Of a stretch of DNA of 64,000 nucleotides, positions 22,703 through 37,100 are shown in pieces. How positions within the stretch are numbered: position 1 is the stretch's first letter; each line of letters opens with the position of its first letter. The DNA comes from Calliopsis andreniformis (Eukaryota > Arthropoda > Insecta > Hymenoptera > Andrenidae). The stretch covers positions 1,798,001-1,862,000 of the forward strand of contig NC_135073.1 of NCBI RefSeq assembly GCF_051401765.1, read 5' to 3'. The position numbers and the translations under genes are program-made. The notes below the pieces were generated by a model that made no database searches, had not been told where the DNA came from, and saw only the letters and a list, made by a program, of their open reading frames with translations.

Positions 22703-25700
22703 GGGTGGAAGAGAGCTTATGTATCAAAGTAATGACGGTCTGGCTGCGGTGATCCAGGGGCTCGCAGCGATTCCGGGGGAATGCGGGGTCCCATATTGCG
22801 GCCGGAATGTTTCATCAAATATTTAGGCGGCACCGTGCTGCTATCAGATACGCTTCAAAATTCATGTCGATTACCGCGCCATGGCCTCCGATTGGAAAGC
22901 ACCGTTCCCTCCACCACCTACCTCCGATGTTGCTTTGATAATGATTATCGATTGCGTACGAAATCCTTTTTTCCGACAAATTTGTCGCGCGGAATTGAAT
23001 TTCAATTTTTAATAGTAAACCTTAATTATGCACATATTCCTATTTAGTCCACCTATTTTTAGCGAATGATTTTTTTAACGACTTTCGGAAATTGTAATTT
23101 GTCGACACATGGTACGAGTAAAGAAGATTTAATTTGTATTTTTAACGAGTAAAGAAAAATTTGATACGATTAAAATGTAAAATTGATGAATTTATCGCTT
23201 TAACTCGATTCAGAATGAGGAATCCCTAGTTATGCTCGTCGAAAGGGTGCGTAAGCTGAGGTCGCATCAACTAACTTTGTCTAGGTTCCTGTGTTCGTCA
23301 TAGTTTCACGGCGCGAACCGATCACAGACTTAACGAGTCACGATGCAAATGTCGCGAATTACCAATTCAAGACACGCGTGAACGGCGCAGCGTTGTGAGA
23401 CGGATCGGGGGATATTGAATTCCAAACTCCTCGATTATCGGTGCTCTATTTGTTCTACTATCTGGCAGCGAGGCACGTAGCAGCGTTCGGTTTTCCGCCA
23501 CTGAAATATGTCGTTTGTGGTGACGTGAAGGTACGCGACAAGTGCGTTGTATGTATATGTAATTCCTACTTGGAGTCGGCATTACGGTAATATACGATGC
23601 ATTAACCAAGTTTCTGTCTTCGACTCGCTCGACTGCCCTTTCTCTTCGTCCTCGCTCTCGCCCTCGTCCGCCCCCTCCGCGCCAACCACCTAGCCCCTTC
23701 AATGAGCTTCACGTGTTCGTTTCATCGAGTGTTTTCAGGCTTCTCTCACCGGATACGTTTGTGTAAAATGAAAAAGAGTATTCTTGTCGTGCGAGACCGG
23801 TGTCTGATACGCGTTGGCCGCATCGAATTCCGCTTCCTGGCTATAATAGCGAGGTTCCCATGCCGTTTGCTAACGAATCTTGAAATTATTCTTATACTCG
23901 TCGCTTTAAATTACTTGCGTTAAATCGTACACATAATAGAGGAAACATTGAACAGACTTTCATTAGTTCTTAAAGCTCTTTAATTACCCGAGGGACTTCA
24001 GAAAATGAAGAAATAGAAGGTTATTCAGAGATTTGAACGTTACAGAATTCCTGTAGAAGACAAAAGAATTTTAACAATTGCTTGCATAAAAGAGGTTGTT
24101 TGCCAAATGTACAAAATATGAAATATAGAAAGTTGTAAAGTGTCATAACAAGACAGTAGTACACGTCGAGGGAAAATATCAAAGACATGGTATAGGCGAG
24201 CGTTCGTCAATTCTGAGAGGAAAACCGTGTATTCCATGATTCTACGCAGGCCAGTCACATCGTATTACGATCCGTCTGTCTGGCGTACACCCCTATATAT
24301 AGAACTATACCATAACTGTTTGCCAAATGTACTTTTTTGCCAATCTCCTCTCCACGGGGACTTATGGACGAATATCGACGTTGTCGTTATCGATCGATCA
24401 AATTTTGTTGGCATACAGGTGTCATGAAGCCAGACCGCTGACAAGAACAAGTTTTTCTACTCAGCTATTTTTCGACCAGCACGCGATCGAAAGGCATATC
24501 GATCATGTAATATGAAAAACGAAATTATACAACTCTGGAATATTCGAGACATTAAAGAATGAAAGAATTAGTGAAGTTATGTACTTTGCAAATGTATGGT
24601 TTAAACATAGGCGAATCAAGGAATCAGTTGTATTTAGTGCAATGAGAAAAGTGATTTCTTAATATTAGTCACGAGCTGAATCGAACAAGACTGAGTTTTT
24701 TTCAAACGTTAACTTACAAACGTCATTCTCTTACAATATATTGTGCTTGACTCTGACTGTTATCTCTTTGCATACAGCATACAAAAGATCCATAAACGTA
24801 AAATTATAAAATTAGAATGAATATGTCGTATTTAAGAGACATCAAGGGACTTGAAGTTGATAGGTAGGAATGAGGCAATATGATTTTCGTATTCAAGCTA
24901 GCTATTCATAGTTCCATCTAATAGGAGACACGTGAACAGAAAGTCAACGAATTTTCTATAACGGTCGCGCCAGTCATTCTCTACGATATCCTATACAAAA
25001 GCCTTCGCGTTATCGCATTATTTTTCTTCAAATCTGAGCATGACAGCGACAAAGGAATCTTTCTGCTCCCCGACGTTGCCTGAGCTAATGTCCTTTGCTC
25101 GCATTCCGATCCTTTCACATGCAAGAAAACCCTCCTTGTTGCCGCGGGACATGTCTCGGGAGAAGCTTCGCGTTTAACATCGATATATTAAACGCCTGAC
25201 ATACTCCTAGAGAGACGTTGAATATCGCTGAAACGAATGCGACGTTCCTTTTAAGCTACTTACGCTTTGTGTATGAACATTCTAGAAGATCATTTGTACG
25301 AACACTTACAAATAACTTGAAATAGGTATCGATTCGAGGAATAGCTTGAAACATTTTATTCGGCTGTTCTTTCTATCTCCCTAGGATCAATTAAGGATTC
25401 CCTAGACTCTATCATGTTTCTTCGTTACTTGGAAACACGCATGATGGCATGTGAGCATATGTAACAATTGCGCCGTGCATTGACTGGATTAGAATCCCGG
25501 GTCATTGTGATTCTTTGTTTCCTCGATTGGAGAGGAATCGTAATGACGGATCGTGCGCTTTTCGTTTCCCCTGTAAACACTAACACTGATGCTACGTGTT
25601 TCGTTAATCGAACACACGACGCATTGAACTGGATAAGTCATCAAATTACTACGGCACGTTGATATTTCGAATGGAATACAAATGTTTCTTAAGGCTCTTT

Positions 25701-27737
25701 TTTTACTTTTTAAATAATTAGGATCAAATCAATAATAACTCCAAAATAATCTCACCCAATTGGGACCAGCTGCATTTTCGAAACGATTATAATTTTATGT
25801 ATTTGTGTGTATTGATACATAAAAATAGTACAGTTTACTTTTTCTTCAGCATAATCCTATAGTTTTAACTAGTGTACTTGATATAGTTTTACAAAGTGCT
25901 AATGTACTAAAGTGTTATACATTATGTAGTAGGTACCTAATTAAAGAATTAAGTTAAAATTGACGTGGCATAATCCGAAAACTGTAAAGGAGGGCAAAAT
26001 TGAGTAACACGTAGCTACAAAATTGTAAGATCTTTACGAAAACATGGGTCAGTACAATAAAAAACACAGTAATCTTTCGGTTTAATTCAATTCCAAACGC
26101 TTTCAAAATTTCATTTATTAAATCATCCCATTAACTACTCCAAAATATTCCCTCGTAGAATGGCCAAGTATGGTCGACTTTAATGACCGTGCTTAAAGGA
26201 TGAGATGGACGAACGGGTCATTTCGTGAGGACATTTATAAATGACATAGCAGCGGGACCGGCGCTATAACCCGACTTGGCTAGCACCCTGTTCCGGCCAA
26301 AGAGGAAGCGGGAGGTTGCGACGACACGGGAACACAGCGGGTTCGGGTGCTGGTTCAGGCTCGAACTTGGATTCGAATCGGGGAGGGAAACTCTGAGGAT
26401 AGTGGTTTTAGATACATACCCATGTACATAGTTGCTGCACACAGATGCGACCATGCACATTCGAAGGTTGCCTGGTAATGGCTCCGGTTTATTAATGACC
26501 GGTCAGCTGAGTTAGCAACCAACGTGTATTCCACGTGAGCCACTACCCCTAACGCACGCCCACTCCCTTCAAACGCAATTGCAAAGCACGCACCGACTAA
26601 GCTTGAGAATTTGTTCAGGTAAAGGAGGTACCAATGGAGGAAACGGTGGGCTTTCAGACACTTTGTTAGTAAATCTAATGAACTTCTGCTTAGACAAGTT
26701 TTTGTAAATGCAGTTGAAAGGTTTGGAAACGCTAGCTACGGGAATTGCATGCAACATAAGGTCGTTAGAAAACGCGAACGTATTGATATTTCCAGTCAGT
26801 AAATCCCTACCCCTCTTCGATGCTCGCTATTTACCCGAAATGATTTAAGTCCCGTCAGACTGTAGTATACACCCTCTGGTTTCTTCACGGCTAGAGAAAA
26901 AGCGACAAACACTAGCATCCGCCCGGGCAATTTCTCTCCGGTGATTAATGATTATGAGTCGAGTATATTAGATCCCTGCTATGTAGTCCCTGCGAAGTGT
27001 TCGGCCTCTACGACCACAAATTACCCAGCAATGTAAGAACCTTGGAACTATAAAATGCGACCATTAACAGCCTTGCCTTTTCTATTGAGAACTCACGTTT
27101 TATTCGTACCTATGTATCCCTTTTTCGTTTATGCACTAGCAATGGACAGCTTCGAAATTGTACAAGATTCCCTGACAATTCGAACGAAAAAGAAATTGAG
27201 AATATAATACATGCAACCATATCTGTGTCAGAAATTTTTACGAGTTGTTAAATACGAGAACATTGAGGAGAATCAATCTTCTCGCGAAGAAAATAGAAAA
27301 ATGCAGAAGCTATTCGAGAAACTCTGATGTACTGCGAGAAGGCAGAATTAAATTGAATGGATGGCATCAAGTTCCAGACCAATAAATCACCCGTTCACGA
27401 CACTACGACACTCAAGATTTCCGTCAAAATTCGCGGCACACGTGTCGCGAACTGGCTACGTCGTATTTACAGGGAAAATCGTCTGCACGGATAAGTGACG
27501 CGATATGGCAGCTTGATCAGGTCGGCCGCATTGCGCATATTCATGGGCCCACGTCTTTCTAATGAAGCTGGAATACTCTACAGACAGAGGGGAGATTCCT
27601 ATCGAGCGATAGGATTCATGTCGCCGTGAGAATTTCAGATGAATAACCTTGCATTGTGACGGCACAATGACACCACGATCGTTTGCCAGCGGGGCCTTAC
27701 CGTTATGCTGCTCCGCCACGTTTCGCATAGCAATTTG
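22703..27737. other. Non-coding mosaic
   Basis: GC-richer patches occur at about 22740-22930, 23250-23700, 24950-25200, 26200-26580 and 27420-27720, with AT-rich DNA between. A purine-rich tract on the minus strand at 23625-23700 yields a Gly/Arg/Glu-rich frame that is compositional. A 16-bp exact direct repeat, TGTTTGCCAAATGTAC, occurs at 24097-24112 and 24317-24332. No open frame shows a known motif. Confidence 0.5.
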
Positions 27738-27795
27738 TTCTTCTCCTGCCTTCTTCTTCTTCTTGTTTTTCTGCTACTGCTTTTCCTTCTTCCAA
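27738..27795 (+). repeat. Pyrimidine tract (TTC-rich)
   Basis: A run of TTC/CTTC units interrupted by GTTTTTCTGCTACTG. It could serve as a polypyrimidine tract, but no acceptor followed by an open exon is evident. Confidence 0.6.
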
Positions 27796-30700
27796 GTTTC
27801 CTATCACTGAAAAATTTGAATAACTAATACACTTGTCGGATTTCCACGTGTGCGAATGTCACCGACATCTACTGTTCAAACATATTTAGCTCATTTTTGA
27901 CAATGCATCCAAATCAACCAAACTGTGTTAAAAGTGACTTCAATCTCACAACTGCTAATTGCTTGCCGGTTTAAATTTCTTTCTGCTTAATTTATTAACG
28001 TAAATATACACACAAGTCCATCTTTCAATTGATTCGATTTACCCCTTGCAGTGAATCTTGGCTGTAATCGTCTAGGTCTAGGCGACAGACTAATTAGGAA
28101 TTATTTACCGTCGACGACGTATTTGCGAGGATCGCGTTGCCCGCACGTCTGTCAGCCGGGGCTCGCGTTTTAATTCGAGCACGAAGAGTGTGGACTGGAA
28201 TGAAAAGCGGAAGAAACATTAGGTCTGTGTATGCTACGGACGATCTGTTGGATCACGTACGTAGATATCGCTTGTTCTCGGTGCCCATCGTAAATATAGA
28301 AGCGGCGCCAGATACAGTAAATTTCGTAGCGCCCGCGGCAGCAGCATTGTTTTCTAACTTAAAAGCTTTACTTCGACTATCTGATAAGTTGCGGTCCACA
28401 ATAAATTTTCTGGCTGTGCTCCTTCAAATCGTAGCTCTGGATTTTGTTTCCTTCCTCTAAATTGTTAGCATACGTTTTCTGTAACTTCTGCTTACAGTTA
28501 GTTTATATGTGTTTTCAAGCCAGATACTGCTGTAGAATATAATTCCAAAGATTGTAATGAAACCTTTTAACATTACCCTATATAAGGCATGCGGAGGTGG
28601 TAGTCGACGTCGGAAAACTATTTGAATACAAGGAATGAAATCTACAGTGCGGTAAATTAAAGCGCTTTGTTTTAATGCTGTTATTAGAATTACTGCTCCC
28701 GAGCCTGCCTCCTAAATCTTGCCGAGCTACCTTCTTCAGCTTACCTCTGCTCCCGCTCCCTCATTGTCGCGAATTCTTCTGTTTTCTGTTATAATTGCAT
28801 TAACGGGTTGCTTAAATGTCGCTCTAGAAAGTACTTTTATGCAACATTACGGATAAATTAAAATTATAAATAAATCATTTAACTAAACAATATTTTTAGT
28901 TTACCCATTTCATTCTAAAATTGTTTATCTCCTAATTCTGTGATTCAGTAGTTCATATAATACTACGTATGTTAGCGTCAGTAATTTCAGAGACGTTATT
29001 AGTATTGAAATTGGTTAAAGACGAGTTGCCGCTGTTTAAAATCGAACGAAATCTAGTACGAAAAAAAAAACGCTAAGAAGAAAAAAAAGGTCATTATTAA
29101 AAAGAAGTACGAAGCAAATAGATGTGTCAACATACAGTTATTTCAAATTATAATCACAAGTTCAAGTGTTATTGTAAATAGAATTTTCAAAGAAAATTAT
29201 AAATGTAGTGTTACGTCAAAGTTCTTTTCTATTTGAATTCTAATTCAGTTTTCATTTTTGATTTACAATCAAATTATAATTATTCGAACTTTTAGTAACG
29301 TTGAGAATTTCTCAACCAAAGAACGTCGATTCAGGCACAAAGGTACATAATCGTCACTATAACGAAGAAGTTCAGCGGACCGGCAATCTCCTTCTCACAA
29401 GATCCATCTAAGAAGTGGACGAAGGCAGCGTGACGCCGCCGTCAGCCAGAACATAAATAAACCGACGCGATTTAAGGGTGCAGAGGCAAGCAGTCAGACG
29501 AGCAGGTAGGGCTCTGCTACGGGGTTGAAGCGTATAATTACCGTTGCGCAAGTTGCCGCACTTCTGTTCAATTCGGTTCCAATCTACGCGTTTGAATTAT
29601 AAGTTGCGAAGGAAGACACGAATTAGGCACAGGCGAATTCTCTGCCTTAAACGTGAACTTTACTGGGTAACCTGCGTAATAATTTCGTCTGTCAGGCTGG
29701 CTTGTCATGTTCACCATTTAATGCTCAATTATCTCATTACGAATACCTTTTTTTCTACGCGACTCAAAGCGTGACCCCAATTACGTGTTTCACGAATGAT
29801 CGACAGATTGAAGTTTCGTGAAAGGAATGAATAATGGTAACAGAATTTTAATAATTATTACGAGAGGATAAAACGAAAAGAACTAAAACAGTAAAAAGCT
29901 AAGAACTAAAGAACTTGGAAGACAATGGAATATACAGTAAAATGATGATAAGTCTGAGAACTTGACAAATGCTTGCATAATCATCGATTCTGACCGTCTT
30001 ATCTGTGAACTATCTAATAGAACTACAATTAGTGGAACTATCGTTTAATATTATTATAGCATTAGTAGTTTCTGATCATCGCCTTTCCATAGAAATGAAT
30101 TTCAATATTCCTGCGAAGATCGTTGAAGAAGTGAGAAGAGGAGGCCACAGGTTAGGGAGAGAACCGCTAAGTGACTAATTAATCGGCGATAGCCTTTCAC
30201 CGCGGCGTTATTAATGCTCTTGAAAGTAAAACACGCACGTGGTAGACCATTAAAACGCCAGAGGTGAATTTACAAGTCGCGAGGCGCTTAGTTTACGACG
30301 ACGCGCTTAGGCTGGGTAGCTTGAGGCGTTGGCAACGATCCCTGTTTTCTTGTCGCGCGTTCCTAAGCGCTTGACACGTTCGAACCGGGCCTGGAAGACA
30401 AGGCCACGGCCCTGGGTTCCTTCACCGCGTCGATGTCATGCCATATTATTATCATCCAATTATAGTTTTCGATCCTTCCGAAAGCTGCATCAATCAATGA
30501 TCTTTTATTTTATTTCATATTTTTAAGAGTTGCAGGTAATTTTCTTATAATGAAATACCCGTGAGTTAAGTTAACTATCAGCAATTAAAGTCAAGTCAAA
30601 TCGTTAAATTAAGCGAATAAAAAGATTAGTTGATCGTGTTTTCGTGCCGGTTAAAGCGGATGTCTAGCGCAATTGTGTTCGAGGATAAGCAAAGAAATTC

Positions 30701-33680
30701 CTTTTTCTGGAAGAATCACATACTAAACATTTAGCAAGCCAGAATATTGGCCATGAAATCACTCAAGTATGCGTGCTACGTGAACAAAAATCGAAATATC
30801 TGAATGCTTCTAAAAGAAAAGAGGACGACAGAGTCGTGATAGGTCGAAAAGAGAAACAGAACAGTAACATCACAGTAGTACACAGTATAGGATAACGAGA
30901 ACTAGAATAACACGACGTAATTTCTTCCACGCAACTAGCATGAGCACGATTGCAAGAAGTATATAATAGAAAGATTCAAGAAAATCCTTACGTATCTACT
31001 GATTATTTTATCCTATATACTTACACACATATTAATAATTCAGAAATTATTAAGTTGTTTTAAGCAGCTTATTCTATATATATGCATATTTTTTAAAAGC
31101 AATAGGTACACATAGGTGCAATATTAGGACTAATAATCATACTAACGTAAATGAGATCGAGGTATTCTAATTTGTCTTAACTCCCATCGTGTAATTGTTG
31201 TCTGAATGATAACAAAAGCATACGTCATCTTTAGGAAAAGTTCTTTCCTCAAAACAGGCAAGCGTTGATATATTGTTTAGCAGTCAAATCCCGACGCAAT
31301 AGTTGTCAGTCCGAGGATACGTTGACCCACAAAACTGAACGGTATAGGTCAACCATTAATCGACAATTCGTGAATTTTCGAAAGCAGCAGATTCATTCGT
31401 ACGAATCTCGATCATCTGGTCTGGCTCAGTCATTCTTAGTCGCATAGAATGATACGCATGTCGACCGAACGACATTGAAGAAGATAATCTGATGATTCTT
31501 AAGCAAGGTTTTGTGAATTTCTAATATTTCCGCGGGAGCATGTATTTAAATTATCTGAATTTCAATGGTTGATCCTTTTCATTCATACTAGCTTCTGAAT
31601 ATCGATGCCAGTTTATCAATGTTCTTCAGATATCTTTTATGAAATCACTAGTTATTATGTCATCAATTCCTTGGCTTTTCGGTCAAGAAACTGAAAACTA
31701 TTCGGAAACAAAATAACCTGGTTATTTATCGCATCCCGGTAAAAGAATTTCGCGATATGGTATGCAAGGAAGGAACCAGCACCTGCCACCCCCGCTTGAG
31801 CTGGAATCTTTCCCGGTCAGTCGGTGATGCATGACGGGTTGTTGGAGGATTTATGCCCGCGTCGCGCGCCCGCCAACGATCCATTTATTCGATATCGGAA
31901 TATGGAAATATTACCCTGCTGATGTCTCGGGTTACTTCGTGGGACCCCTACTCACCTTGAATCCGTAATATTCCCATGGGCGAAGCCCGCATGTCCGCTC
32001 GGCTCCTTTCCCTACACTGACCCCACCATCCGCGCTCCACGCTCGTAATATTCGCTCTATCAACCGCGAACAAGTTTATATTCGCAAGCGGGAAGTGTCA
32101 CTTTATAGCTTCTCGCGGAAACGATCCCTCGTGCCTTTCCCTGAGAGACATCGATAAACGGCTGGGCCGGATGCTCGCCGCGGATTTAAGGGCGGCACTC
32201 GGGGAAATATTGAAAGTGTGCACCTCCACGGAATATGAAATGAAGGAACGCGCGACGCAACGAGCTGACTTAATCGGGCCAAGTGAAACGCACGTGGAAT
32301 TCCGCTCTCGTTCCATATTTTTCACGGATTCAGCTGTCGCTCACGGTGATTGCTCACCGTCGCTTTCTGGATCGGTCTTCGGGGATGGTGGCCTCGTGCC
32401 AATTGGCCTCCTACTAATCAAATGCTCCAATTTCTCCGCACGGTAATTTCTTAATTAAACGATCTCGTATTCTTCGCAATAGATAAATATGGTAAACAAG
32501 CTTCAGTTCATTTGCTTTCTATTGATTCTATTGATTTATGTATCGTTCGAGCGATTGATTTAAAAGTGTATAAAGAAAGTGTTTCGTTGAAGATTCATTC
32601 CTAATGATGTTCATGCATATAACATAGATTATAAATATATCAAAATTAGTACACATTTTGAGAAATTCTCGCTGTACATATTCGAATACGAAAATACTTT
32701 ATGGATAGAACGTGATGGATTCGAGCGACACGTTCGATCGCTTGGCTTCAAAGCTCACACATTCTGTTTGATATGAATCTACTGGGTTTAAAATGTATTT
32801 CAACTATGCTTGTACGTGACGCGAACCTCGTTCGCAGATGGTGATTTGCTGGAATATGGTAAGCGAAGCACCGTATTCTGATCGTTTTATGTGCGTCAGT
32901 TCTCGATGGCGGCCTAAGGATAATAACTTTTACGTTCTACGATTCACAACTCTTTTTACCTCTTTTACTCCGTTTTCCGTTCTGTTTTCATTATTTAGAA
33001 TTCTTCGTGTGTATTTTTAGAATGTACAAGGAAAAACTAGAACCGCTTTACGATGATTTAAATTAACATCCAGGAAGTTATAAATCTATAGTCATTAAAA
33101 ATATTTTATTTTTCATCTTGTTTTTATTATGAACCATACTTTAGCTCATTTGTAAATGAATTATTTAGTTAATTTTTTTACAGAATACAGAGTTGTTTTG
33201 CAAGTGAAGAAAGAATGAATTTCATTGATTAAACTCTTGTAATTAATAATGTCGAGGTTGTAATTATTTTACTGTAATCGGCTTAAGGTAATTGTAATCC
33301 TATAGTTGGATTTTGTTACACAAAATTGTATATACTTCCAAAGAAAGATATTGTTACTATTACTTTTACACAACTACTTCTTACGCTTACTGAGAGCTTA
33401 TTGCACTTTCTTTAAAAACTATAAAGTAGAACTAGTAAAACTTTGAAGTATTTGCCCCTTGGAAGTCTATATGTGAAAGCCATATGATCTGTACTAAAAT
33501 GAATCAATTAATAAAACTTTTCATTTTTACATTCCTCAAGAACCTGTCAATCTCTGTTAGAAAACTTTAGTTGGTATATTTTACCTAGACGTATGAGAAA
33601 TATGTTGATCTCTTTTGGTTCATCCTTGAAATCGAAATCGAAATTATTCTAGCGACTATATGATCTCATTAGCAGAAGGA
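27796..33680. other. Non-coding mosaic
   Basis: GC-richer blocks are visible at about 28090-28340, 29350-29530, 30100-30440 and 31740-32440; the rest is AT-rich. The 107-codon frame at 28137-28460 is Ala/Arg/Leu-rich and matches nothing I recognise. At 28573 a CTATATAAGGC word is a good TATA match, but nothing else around it supports a gene. No paired inverted repeat was seen. Confidence 0.5.
29450..29506 (+). promoter_or_regulatory. Possible core promoter with a short first exon
   Basis: An A/T-rich TATA-like word (CATAAATAAA, about 29453-29462) lies roughly 30 bp before GCAGTCAGACG, which resembles an arthropod initiator (TCAGT-like). That is followed closely by GAGCAG|GTAGGG, a plausible splice donor at 29505-29506. 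The spacing fits an insect TATA-plus-initiator promoter with a short non-coding first exon. Each piece is weak on its own and no downstream exon is identified. Confidence 0.15.
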
Positions 33681-33689
33681 CTTTTAATA

Positions 33690-34190
33690 TTACTCGGATT
33701 TACAAGTATCCGAGTCCCGAGCTTTCGAATCTCGACTATTATTAATAGCTCGATATTCTAAGTTAGATTCAAGTATTCCAAATATCCGAACTTGGTTCCG
33801 ACTATTCGGGTCTCTAAATTTAGATTCTTTCTCTTAATTATAATTCCTACTCGCCTGATATCCGAGGTCACAAAATATTTATTGTAAAAGCCATTTCATA
33901 TTATTCGGTTTTTGCAGTCCTGTTTTCGTCGTGTCAATTATGTTTTGCGTAGAAAATGAGGATTATATCGATCCATAATCGGCCAGTGTAGATTTTTCAA
34001 TTTTACGATGAAAACCAAATAATAACAAATAACTCTTACAATGAATATTTCAAGTACTCGGGTATTCGAGAAGTAGGAGTTATAATTAAGAGAAAAAATC
34101 TAAGTCCAGATACCCGAATACTTGTATCCAAGTTCAGATATTCGGATATCCGGATACGAATACTTGAATCCAGATTTCGAATCCAAGTAA
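33690..34190. mobile_element. Degenerate foldback element with TATCCGAA/AGTATTCG words
   Basis: The left arm (about 33690-33872) and the reverse complement of the right arm (about 34051-34190) share, in the same order: GATTCAAGTATTC, then ATCCGAA, GAACTTGG, CTATTCGGGT/GTATTCGGGT, TTTAGATT/CTTAGATT, and the long shared block TTTCTCTTAATTATAA, then CTCCTACT/TTCCTACT. The arms differ by insertions of extra TATCCGAATA-like words, so the subunit itself is repeated. The loop (about 180 bp) is ordinary AT-rich DNA. There is no coding frame and no clean target-site duplication. It looks like an old inverted-repeat element of unassigned family. Confidence 0.65.
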
Positions 34191-37100
34191 AAGTTACAAT
34201 GAGCATTTCCGCTCTAGTAAGATAGTAAGAGCTCTGCTCCTAAGGGAGGGAGTTACGTTTAACCATCACCACCGAACGGCGGCCACCGACCAAATTTCAA
34301 ATGTAGAAATGACAAGTTCAATACAATGTAAGAAATATTAATGTTATTTGTAAATTATCTACTGTGAGTTATTTCCTAGATATAAGTACTGTATTGAACC
34401 TGTCATTAATAATAACTCAATCATTATTTCATTCTAGAAATGAGATTTTCAATAATGTAGATACCTATATGTATAACGATTGAAAATTTTTAATACACAT
34501 AATCGCAAGGATCGAAAAACGATCTAATTTTCAGATATTACTATATTATAGATATAAATCAAGTGTGTAATAAATATAGCACAATCGAGTTTGTAATTTA
34601 TTTATCAATGAAAGAATGTACGTTCCCAAGAGCGATATCAGAAGCCAGAAGAAATTGAAGGTCTTCTTAGCCGAGCCAAAATATATGATCGAGATCTGAA
34701 AAGCTCAATAAAAGTATAAGAATCGCTGGCGAAAGAAATCCCCCCTCGTCGTTATGGCTATAAATGAAATAAAATGATATTTCCTCGATAAGAAGCAGTC
34801 GTGAATGGGGAGGCGGGGGGAGGTCGCTTTATTCAGGGGCGAACAAACACGTCGAACGTTGGTCAGAGGTTCGTGGCTTCGATGGGGAGCAGTAGGCCTG
34901 GGTTAGGTCTGGGAGCAGGGGAATCGCCGAACACTCCATCAAGTCGAAGGTGATTTTAGCTCGAAGCCGGCCGTACGTCACTCCCACGCTTTTATATGTA
35001 TAACCTATATTCTGCACTTGCAATTGAGACGTATATTATTTTAACGTTCATCTGTGGTCGCTTGCCAACTGTCGTGCGCTAGATTATTGTTATTTTATTA
35101 CTAACAAATTAATCCGATCGGAATGAGAAAATTGGGTGTGAAGTACAAAAAGACAAGTATGTGTTTGTATATGTATAAATCAATTTTCTATGTTTGACTA
35201 CTGATTCTTATGTTACCAGTTTACTTGCGCTGATTGCATATGAAAATAGATAAATGAATTAGAAAAGCTACATATTGTAGTGTTGAACAACGTGCATATA
35301 CAGTGAAATGCTACTACCTATACATTTGAAAGTGTGGCCGTGTGATTATTGTTCTTACGACAAATATCAATTTTCGTGGTGCCAAAGGATTTTTCAATTT
35401 TGCAATCCTTAAATAACGACGTTTTTTGCGAGGCAAGTGGACAGCCGAATTATTATCACCGTCATCTCTGTGAATCCTGGAAAAAGCAGAGGTATCATAT
35501 CTTCCACGCGACGTGACCGAGCTCCATCCATTATTCTTTATCTCGTGGAGATATAAAAGAAATGCATTACTTATATTAAGATTGCTGACCATTCCTATTG
35601 CACGAGATTCTTCTTACGACCTCTTTCCGCTTGACCAATACCAAATGATACGTATGAAATTCTTTATCACATCTTGGCAATTCCATATCTGACTCCTTGG
35701 TCTAGACTAATTCTAATTTACTTCGAAAAAGATTATTAAACTTCCTCTAGTGTCAATTTTACAATAATAATTTTTTATCGAATGCGTTATATTTACATTC
35801 ATTTCCAAACAAGCATGTGACTCAAAAAAATGTTTACAATAATGAAAGTAGCGCCTGGATTAACCGAACTTCGAATATTCAAAATCTGTGTTACTCAGGG
35901 TTGCTCGTATTAGATGTAATGACAATAAGAGTACAATAGAACATTGATTAAGACTTAACCAGTGAAACAGTAGTAATTTACTGAGGAAAATAAAGCTAAC
36001 TATCAAAAAAATGCATCAGATTCGAATCTCGTGATACTTCGGACAATCAAAATCTTATTGTATATCATAAAATGTTTTATTTAGTTTATGTACCTATAAA
36101 AAGCTTAATGAACGTAATTAAATAGAACACGCAAAAAGAATTATCCTATCACTTAAAAAATTAACATAACTATTTATACTGATTCTAATCGAAGAGGTAT
36201 TCAGCAACAAGAGAAAATAATGGTAATATACTACAGACAATAATTTTCTGCTTGATAGAAAGGAACAGTTGCGTTATCATTACCGATGCCGGATTTTGAT
36301 GCTAGTCGAAGGAAGTGTCTCTTCCTGAACATCTCTTTATTGTTGTTAATGAAGGACGTGTCGGTCTAATGCAGGAACCGTGTCGTAGTCATCGTCGACT
36401 CCGCTTCAGCCATTTGACCCCGTTAATTGTACGCCTGCTTCCCTAGCCTTTTCCTTGCGATTCCGCAAAAGCGTGCATCCTTCACCCACGAACTCCTTCA
36501 AGCGGATCGTTCGTTACTTCCGACACTTTGTACCAATGAACGATCACCTGCCCTCATAGTTGATCGAAGGTTCTCAGTTGTTTCACGGACATGGGTAGGT
36601 CTGAAGTCTGAAGGGACAATTTTAAACCACGAATGAAATCTGCGCATTCATTCGTGAATGTAAAGCAACACAATTTTATCTTTCGTCAATGAAGCATCCA
36701 TCGCTCGGCCAAAGGTAGCATCAGTTTCACCGCAGCTAAACAACGGTACCCCGTTACGTAAAATAGAATGACTCACTCGATGACTTCCTGCAGCTGTTAC
36801 TTCTATGTAAAACATTCTGGCTTCGAAATACAGAATTTCTGAAACGACTACGCATTGTAATTGCGGCAAAGTAACGAAGAAAGGAAGAAAAACACAAACG
36901 AAGACATAGAAGGTGCAAAGTAAATATCGTTGTTCCAACCATTTGACGTGATTATTAATCAGCCAGGCTTCACCATGTACTCTGAAAGTTGACAATAGCG
37001 TGAGATATGCCGTATCCGGAAAGGAAAATATCTCAGCACGCGTGAATCGTTCTGCTTCGGAACGTGTGAAAAAAATTAGCTTCGAGCTGGTATCTACTTA

